In this document: piece by piece, positions 57,297 to 64,000 of the stretch
Layout of the letters: every line of letters begins with the position of its first letter
Position numbering within the stretch: the first letter of the stretch is position 1
Assembly: GCA_006937955.1 (NCBI GenBank)
Contig: SSNP01000139.1
Span: forward strand, 745,188-809,187
Length of the DNA: 64,000 bases
DNA from: Pachypanchax playfairii
Lineage: Eukaryota > Chordata > Actinopteri > Cyprinodontiformes > Aplocheilidae
Reading direction: 5' to 3'
The notes under the pieces: generated by a model
Seen by the model: only the letters and a program-made list of their open reading frames with translations
The model's database searches: none
What the model was told of the DNA's origin: nothing
Made by a program: the position numbers and the translations under genes

Positions 57297-57998
57297 ATAC
57301 GTTTACATGCGCCATATTTCCCCAATCTGATTAAAATCTTGGTCGACCGGAATTCCCAAATCCCTGTTTACATGGACACTAACTGAAATGATCTGATCAT
57401 GCCATGAGTACACATGCACCAAGCACTCAGTCAGGTTAAATGAGTTGAGCATGCGCACAGCGAGTTGTCTTTCCGGGGGAAGAAAAAAAAGTAAACAAAC
57501 TCCGTCCTTTCTGCACGTCTTTCCCGCCCCATCGTGTGCTCGAGCTGACTCACATTTTCCCCAATATGGACCTTCTGCGGGTGATTACCTTTATGTTTGG
57601 GTTTTTACTGGTCGCATTAACCAAGCTAGAGGCTGAATACATATTGCTACTGCTCCTCCACCACAGGAGAGGAGAGCAGGATGACAGGATGACTGCACCA
57701 GCAGACCACTTCTGTTTACCTCCCGCCAAGTTTTCTACTTGGGTCTGCGAAAGCGGAAAGACGTCATGCTAAAGTTGTACGCATGCGCAGTGGGCTTTTT
57801 TCACCCCTTCATTCCGAATGGGTGTGTACATGCACGTCTATCCGAATGAAGATCGGACAAAACCACCCCTCTCGATCGGAAGGAAATTTCATTCTGATCA
57901 GGCTGCATCGGATCAAAACATTCTGATTGACATGTTTACATGACGTATTTTTTTTCCGATTGGGCGTTTATTCCGATTAAATGTGCCCATGTAAACGT
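57297..57998 (+). mobile_element. PIF/Harbinger-like non-autonomous element
   Basis: The ends ATACGTTTACATGCGCCAT and, inverted, CTACGTTTACATGGGCAC form inverted repeats, with TAG on both sides as a possible 3-bp duplication; Harbinger elements duplicate 3 bp. Near 57565 the plus strand opens MDLLRVITFMFGFLLVA and LEAEYILLLLLHHRRG, similar in style to the leucine- then arginine-rich N-terminal region of fish Harbinger transposases. No catalytic domain follows. Confidence 0.65.
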
Positions 57999-58080
57999 AG
58001 CTAGTGGCAATTGGGAATTCTTATTGCATTTTTTCTGCTGTAAAAGTTTTACGAGCTCTGCAGATTTAGTTATTTATTAA

Positions 58081-58615
58081 ACATACAGTATGTAGGAACT
58101 CACACAATAGTCTAATGTCCAACCGATGTTGAAAATAAAGTCACATTGTAACAGATCTTGATCTCAGCTGCCTGGGTGGTCGATAGTTTCTGTCATTTTA
58201 AGAACGCAGGTCCGCACCAGAATCATTATTTACATGTCCAGACTTCCTGGTTCCATGACGAATCACATGTGAGTCTGCAAGGCTGCCAAGTCTTCAACAC
58301 AAGCAGCTGGAATTCCACAACGAGCAGCAGCAAAAAGTAAGAAACCACCACATCCTTCCATCTGAGCAGCCGAGCTGCACGTGATGGGGCGTTCAAATAC
58401 ACTTAGGAAAACTCTACGCTGAACAAATAGATCTTCAGACATTCCTAAAAATTGCACAAATATAAGAGAGACAAAATGAGAATCAACATCAGAACTGGCA
58501 ACCCAACAGAAAAATCAGGGAGGGGAGGGGGTGAGGGGCTGAGAACAGACTTTTTTTTTTCTACATGAACGGACTCTGACTGGACAACAAGGTCTAATTC
58601 TTACATACTGTACCT
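58081..58615 (+). mobile_element. TTAA-flanked non-autonomous DNA element, copy 2
   Basis: 535 bp between TTAA at 58077-58080 and 58616-58619. It matches 26017-26546 in the same orientation. The left end has drifted (ACATACAGTATGTAGGAACT). It contains GGGAGGGGAGGGGGTGAGGG near 58518, where copy 1 also has a G-rich run. Confidence 0.82.
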
Positions 58616-58619
58616 TTAA

Positions 58620-59058
58620 AAGAATGTATTTAACTTATTTTAACTGTGTGATAAAATAATAACTTTACTAAGTTTGACTTTAACAACATTTGTTTTTACA
58701 AAAATATTTTGTTTTTTAAATCTTTTTTTAATCGTTTAGCTTCACAGAATGGATACACACCCTTAATTACTAGCGCTTTTAAAGAGCAGTTTTTGGCTGA
58801 TGAGCTTGTGGAGGGAAAAACATGAAGTAACATGCAATAATAATTTGTTATCTGGCTGAGTAAGAAGCCCAGTGAGATTGTGGCTGATGAATGGAGGCAG
58901 TTGCACAGGTGCTGCTGCTGGTGAACAAGCCTAATCTCTCCAGACTCTAAGAAAGAGCTAAAAATGAATACATTTATTTCTTAATTTTTTTACTTCTCCA
59001 TTTTTCATAACATTTTTCACAGCAACCTGCATTCAGGCTGTACCTGGAAAAATGCTTC
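58620..59058. other. AT-rich intron DNA
   Basis: Nothing recognised. Confidence 0.45.
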
Positions 59059-59609
59059 AGATCTCCTAACCTGGCTCTGCTAGATCTATGCGTAGCCCGA
59101 CCTCTTGTTGGTTCGGGAACACACATACATCTGGAACCGTTCCATTTGAAACCGTCTATCAAAGGGAGGGCCGTCTGATTGGAGGACGAGCCAGCAAGTG
59201 TCTGCCTTTGATGATTTGTCTTTAGCCAATCACAGTAAATCAAGCTCTTGCGACTCCATTCGGTAGTAAAACACACACATCGTTACCTCTAAGAAAAGCA
59301 AAACACATCTTTACCATCAAGAAATGCACAAAGTTCTTACCTTTGCTCATTTTTCAATGAAGAAATCGTCTCTAGTCCTAAAACAGATTCAATAGCTGCT
59401 TTTATGCGTACATCCACCAGCAGCCATGTTTGTTTTGCTTTGCCTGCCTCGGCACTTGTTGCCAATCTTATCTGAACACCCGCCCCAAATCACATTTTTT
59501 GGACTGAAATAGACCGTTTTCCTGAAGCAGTACAAGATGGATTTTCGTGGGTTTGGAAAACTCCAAATCTCGCGAGAATCCATCTTGCAGCACAAGGTTA
59601 CAGATCTCC
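59059..59609 (-). mobile_element. Non-autonomous DNA element, family A, copy 2
   Basis: Reverse complement of 908-1502. Its ends AGATCTCCTAACCTGGCTCT and, inverted, AGATCTGTAACCTTGTGCT support a terminal inverted repeat. The start-plus-donor module (ATGAGCAAAG/GTAAGA on the minus strand) is at 59350-59332. Confidence 0.78.
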
Positions 59610-59830
59610 TAGCAACCAGTTCAGACATCCCACAGCGAGTGGAGTGAATACCACTTCCTATGTTAAAGAATCCTGCTCATTTTTTTTTATTTGTAACCAT
59701 TAAAAGGGATTGTTGTGATTTATAAATTACTTTAGTTAGATAATACAATATTGTAATATTTTTTTTCCTGTTTGGATATTATCTTGGAATTTTTATTTGT
59801 TGTGGAATTTGTTATATATATATAACAGTA

Positions 59831-59854
59831 TATATATATATATATATATATATA
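59831..59854. repeat. (TA)n microsatellite, left part
   Basis: A TA array that continues on the far side of the transposon at 61457-61474, showing that the element inserted inside a TA repeat. Confidence 0.85.
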
Positions 59855-61456
59855 CAGTGGGGCAAAAAAGTATTTAGTCAGCCACCAATTGTGTAAGTTC
59901 TCCCACTTAAAAAGATCAGAGAGGCCTGTAATTTTCATCATAGGTATACCTCAACTATGAGAGACAAAATGAGGAAAAAAAATCCAGAAAATCACATTGT
60001 CTGATTTTTAAAGAATTTATTTGCAAATTATGGTGGAAAATAAGTATTTGGTCACCTACAAACAAGTAAGATTTCTGGCTTTCACAGACCTGTAACTTCT
60101 TTAAGAGGCTCCTCGGTCCTCCACTCGTTACCTGTATTAATGGCACCTGTGTGAACTCGTTATCAGTATAAAAGACACCTGTCCACAACCTCAAACAGTC
60201 ACACTCCAAACTCCACTATGGCCAAGACCAAAGAGCTGTCAAAGGACACCAGAAACAAAATTGTAGACCTTCACCAGGCTGGGAAGACTGAATCTGCAAT
60301 AGGTAAGCAGCTTGGTGTGAAGAAATCAACTGTGGGAGCAATTATTAGAAAATGGAAGACATACAAGACCACTGATAATCTCCCTCGATCTGGGGCTCCA
60401 CGCAAGATCTCACCCCGTGGGGTCAAAATGATCACAAGAACGGTGAGCAAAAATCCCAGAACCACACAGAGGGACCTAGTGAATGACCTGCAGAGAGCTG
60501 GGACCAAAGTAACAAAGGCTACCATCAGTAACACACTACGCCGCCAGGGACTCAAATCCTGCAGTGCCAGACGTGTCCCCCTGCTGAAGCCAGGACACGT
60601 CCAGGCCCGTCTGCGGTTTGCTAGAGAGCATTTGGATGATCCAGAAGAGGATTGGGAGAACATCATATGGTCAGATGAAACCAAAATAGAACTTTTTGGT
60701 AGAAACTCAACTTGTCGTGTTTAGAGGGGAAAGAATGCTGAGTTGGATCCAAAGAACACCATACCTACTGTAAAGCATGGGGGTGGAAACATCATGCTTT
60801 GGGGCTGTTTTTCTGCAAGGGGACCAGGACGACTGATCCGTGTAAAGGAAAGAATGAATGGGGCCATGTATCGTAAGATTTTGAGTGAAAACCTCCTTCC
60901 ATCAGCAAGGGCATTGAAAATGAGACGTGGCTGGGTCTTTCAGCATGACAATGATCCCAAACACACCGCCCGGGCAACGAAGGAGTGGCTTCGTAAGAAG
61001 CATTTCAAGGTCCTGGAGTGGCCTAGCCAGTCTCCAGAACTCAACCCCATAGAAAATCTCTGGAGGGAGTTGAAAGTCCGTGTTGCCCAGCGTCAGCCCC
61101 AAAACATCACTGCTCTAGAGGAGATCTGCATGGAGGAATGGGCCAAAATACCAGCAACAGTGTGTGAAAACCTTGTGAAGACTTACAGAAAACGTTTGAC
61201 CTCTGTCATTGCCAACAAAGGCTATATAACAAAGTATTGAGATTAACTTTTGTTATTGACCAAATACTTATTTTCCACCATAATTTGCAAATAAATTCTT
61301 TAAAAATCAGACAATGTGATTTTCTGGATTTTTTTTCCTCATTTTGTCTCTCATAGTTGAGGTATACCTATGATGAAAATTACAGGCCTCTCTGATCTTT
61401 TTAAGTGGGAGAACTTACACAATTGGTGGCTGACTAAATACTTTTTTGCCCCACTG
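59855..61456 (+). mobile_element. Tc1/mariner element, copy 2, inactivated
   Basis: 1,602 bp, the same length and structure as 14691-16292, with 200-bp inverted repeats holding the same two direct repeats. It lies in a (TA)n array, so its TA duplication cannot be told from the array. By eye it differs from copy 1 at about ten positions, one of which creates a stop in the transposase. Confidence 0.96.
60218..61240 (+). pseudogene. Tc1-family DD34E transposase with one nonsense codon
   Basis: The frame is identical in length to that at 15054-16076, but codon 169 (tryptophan TGG in copy 1) is TAG at 60722-60724, just after the first catalytic aspartate. The truncated product would keep both DNA-binding helices and lose D244 and E279. 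Such a product could still bind the inverted repeats, which is speculation. Other visible changes are R84 to Q, D274 to E and K324 to R. The catalytic residues themselves are unchanged downstream of the stop. Confidence 0.96.
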
Positions 61457-61474
61457 TATATATATATATATATA

Positions 61475-62940
61475 TTTTTTTTTTTTAAATTTCAATTTAT
61501 TCCAGTGGTTTTATGTGTGTGTTTTGTCTTTGTGGTGTTCAGTAAATTTGGACTTTTTACGTGACATCTCTGTCTTTCGGCTCTCTCTGCCTCCTATCAA
61601 ACTCGCGAGGAGATTAAAGCCTCTGCACCTGAGTCAACTTGATTAGCTCTATATTTCACTTCTTCTTCAAACCATCAGTCGTTACTGAAATTGCTGAAGA
61701 GACGCTACTTGGTCGAAGCCACCCTGACGCGTGAAGCGCTGCAAGGTGATGGTGTTATTGTTGTGTGATGAAGGGATAAATGGATCCTTCTGGCTAATGG
61801 AAGGAGGCAGCCCAGCTGGCAGCTTCACTGAGTGGAGCCAGCTGTAACCAAGCTGGGAGAAATCTCTCTGGCCAGGCAGCACTGCTGCTTTTCATGTTCT
61901 GAATGTTGTGGTGCTCATTTCTGGCAGTGAGAGTGCGGATGGTTTTGATGTCACCTGCTAGGGTTATGCTTCTGAAACACAGGGTTCATCTACCTGAATT
62001 CATCATTGTTATTCAGTTCTAAACCTCTGTGGCCTGCAGAGAGGTTGCCTGCTGTGCAGATGTTAGACATGACAACTTGGCCTGAGCTAACAAACAGCCG
62101 CTGTTCTCAAAACTCGGCTTATATTTATTGACTATTTAAAATATATTGATTTTTTTACTTTGTCAGAATAAACTGGTTTACCAAAGGAGGCTATTTGATT
62201 CTAACATCCACTTGCCCATGTTTGTTCTTTCTGCTGCTTAAGTCACTTAAAGACCTCTTATTTGTATTTCTCTTGGTAGTCTGGCATGTGGCTTTACTAG
62301 AATGCAAAGCTGTTTTCATCAGTTTATTTCACTCTTATTATGCTTTTATGAGCAATTCTCAGTATTATTGTGGGAATTGGTCAAGTAATTACTTCCAGCT
62401 GACTGCCTCTGGAATATTATTCAATTTGATGGAGCTCCTTGGTGAATTTTATAAAATGTCTCCTGTTGGATTAATATGATTATTTCTTTTAAATAGAATT
62501 CCTAAATTGGGGCCTTAGTTTAAAAAAAAGAAAAAATCACAGCAACTCACTTTTGGTTTAGTAGCATTTTGATTCAAATGCAGCAATATTAATAACAAAA
62601 ACATATATAGCTATCTACTATGGATTCTACCTTTGTGTAGGATGTAATAAAAATATTTAGTGTACTCTGTTTTCACTACTATAAAAAGCAAATTATATTT
62701 ATTACAATAGGTACCCGTTAAACCATCTTCTAACATATGTAAGAAAATGCTAAATTGGGATATTACTTGAGAGTTTAAAGGCATTTGGATTTCCTAATAC
62801 GCATTAAAATAAATGTTTTAAATCTACTTAGTTTACACTGTTAAATACAGGTATAAACTGTATTTTTTACAAGTTACCATGTGCATGATACATCCTCATT
62901 TATTGCATAGAATTGAACTTTTTAATTTTGTTTCGTGAAG
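61475..62940. other. Intron or intergenic DNA without recognised features
   Basis: A T run follows the TA array at about 61477. 61680-61950 is more balanced in composition, but no exon is supported. Confidence 0.45.
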
Positions 62941-62990
62941 ATGTTTCACCTCTCATTTGAAAGGTTTCTTCAGATATGATCGTTGGTTAT
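62941..62990 (+). repeat. Fragment of a common fish repeat, left of family D copy 2
   Basis: GTGAAGATGTTTCACCTCTC, then ATTTGAAAGGTTTCTTCAG, is a frequent fish repeat. An inverted fragment of it (GAAACTGAAGAAGCCTTTCA) lies at 63605-63630, so the two flank the element at 63027-63579. Confidence 0.55.
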
Positions 62991-63026
62991 TTTAGTCTGA
63001 GTTTTTGTCTTACGGGTTATGACTGA

Positions 63027-63579
63027 CCCCTCCTTTCCACTGTACGCATAACAGACACGTAACGTCAGTGAAGCGTAATCCGCGGCTGATAGCCGCCATT
63101 AAAGTCAATGGAACTGTTTTCATTGGGCACAAAGCAACGCAAATCAGACACATCTCAGAAGCGGCCTTTACATTGCAGTTTTATTTTTTACGCACTACGC
63201 TTTCAAAACGCATCAAGTTCAGAAGTTTAGTTTGATTAGAAACAGACAGGAAATCAGGCATTCATGAAAAGTAAAATACCCAGAAGTTTTAAAATAAAAG
63301 TACACGTGCAGATAGGTGTTTGCAAGACTACGAACCAAACATTGTACCTGTGACGGGTTTGAAGTCCGTAGGTGGTGTGAAAATAAACCACATATCTTCT
63401 GGATACATGTTGTCGTCTTTCTCCCTGCTTGTTGTTGTGTATACTGATGAAATCACATCTGGATGGAACGCTCTCCGCAAATGATACACGTCTGAAACGC
63501 TCCCAGTGGGAAGGGACATGCAGCTGATTTGGCAAGCAAAACGCTCTGCACCGCTGATGCATCCAGCGTAAATGAGGGG
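63027..63579 (+). mobile_element. Non-autonomous DNA element, family D, long copy
   Basis: The ends CCCCTCCTTTCCACTGTACG and, inverted, CCCCTCATTTACGCTGGATG form imperfect repeats. It shares CCGCGGCTGATAGCCGCCAT and GTTGTCGTCTTTC/CTGCTTGTTGTTGTG blocks with 46467-46787 and has about 230 bp more in the middle. Confidence 0.72.
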
Positions 63580-63640
63580 TAAGGCAGAAGCTACAACCCA
63601 TACTCGAAACTGAAGAAGCCTTTCAGATGAGAAAAACAAA

Positions 63641-64000
63641 CTCTAGGCTCTTACTTATTATTTTCTTGAGATTTGCCATGACTTGGATGAGTCTGAATGA
63701 AAACTAACACACATTTTAGTATTATTGCAGGTTGCCTCCATTTTACTTACTTGGGTATACTATATGTTCTGGAATGTCTCACAAATAAGATGTATCAAAT
63801 TTGATTTGTACAAAAAATGTTTTTGCTGGTTTTTGACTGAAAATATAATCTCAATTAAATGAGATATTATTTTCCTAAATTTTAACACAGAACCCCCACC
63901 CCACATCCCCTAACTTGTTGACTTTTTTCTATTTTATTTTATTTGAATGTACATTTAATCTGATATTTCATGCAAGTCAGATACAAATCAAATACAAATT
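63641..64000. other. AT-rich DNA to the window end
   Basis: Nothing recognised. Confidence 0.45.

Noticed and set aside
61682..61882. A 66-codon minus-strand frame
   Set aside because: No recognisable motif, no splice context and a size expected by chance in a GC-balanced patch.

Overview
The window looks like teleost fish nuclear DNA. It is AT-rich and gene-poor, with spliced vertebrate exons embedded in long introns, several Tc1/mariner transposons of types common in fish, tRNA-derived SINEs, fragments of CR1/L2-type LINEs, and many short terminal-inverted-repeat elements. Nothing in it is prokaryotic: there are no operons, CRISPR arrays or defence systems. No species can be named from the sequence alone.

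Host gene. Two exons at 22008-22082 and 27437-27508 (75 and 72 nt, both flanked by AG/GT splice sites and both bounded by phase-2 introns) encode consecutive leucine-rich-repeat segments that match neurotrophin receptor TrkC, so the plus strand carries part of ntrk3. The intron between them is 5.35 kb. I found no further ntrk3 exon, so the next intron runs at least 36.5 kb to the window end and the first coding exon probably lies upstream. A separate possible terminal coding exon, ending in a stop codon, sits at 3328-3433; I do not recognise its gene.

Mobile DNA, left to right. 1-735: a LINE fragment whose coding sequence has expanded into a 17-bp minisatellite. 908-1502: a dispersed element repeated in inverted orientation at 59059-59609. 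1695-1990: LINE endonuclease fragment. 8985-10275: decayed Tc1. 10535-10872: dimeric tRNA-derived SINE. 14691-16292: apparently intact Tc1 element with a 340-residue transposase. 16783-17667: internally deleted LINE. 23507-24082: a DNA element interrupted by a SINE. 26017-26546: TTAA-flanked element repeated at 58081-58615. 29832-31135: two THAP-domain relics in opposite orientations. 33982-34629: hAT-like element. 38754-39916: a very long imperfect inverted repeat. 40318-41246: LTR, primer-binding site and gag fragment of a Ty3/Gypsy element. 42006-42480: LINE 3' end. 42961-43517 and 54200-54779 (partly also 36420-36752): a shared 580-bp family. 46467-46787 and 63027-63579: another pair. 48901-50128: frameshifted Tc1 with DD36E spacing. 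51450-51800 and 55868-56125: LINE fragments. 52398-53463: 1-kb inverted-repeat element. 57297-57998: Harbinger-like element. 59855-61456: a second copy of the 14691 Tc1 element, inactivated by one nonsense mutation.

I see no integrated new biological system. The observations most worth pursuing are the 1.16-kb fold-back structure, the minisatellite born inside a LINE reading frame, the opposed THAP relics, three unrelated-looking element families that each keep a start codon placed directly before a splice donor, and the unidentified terminal exon.
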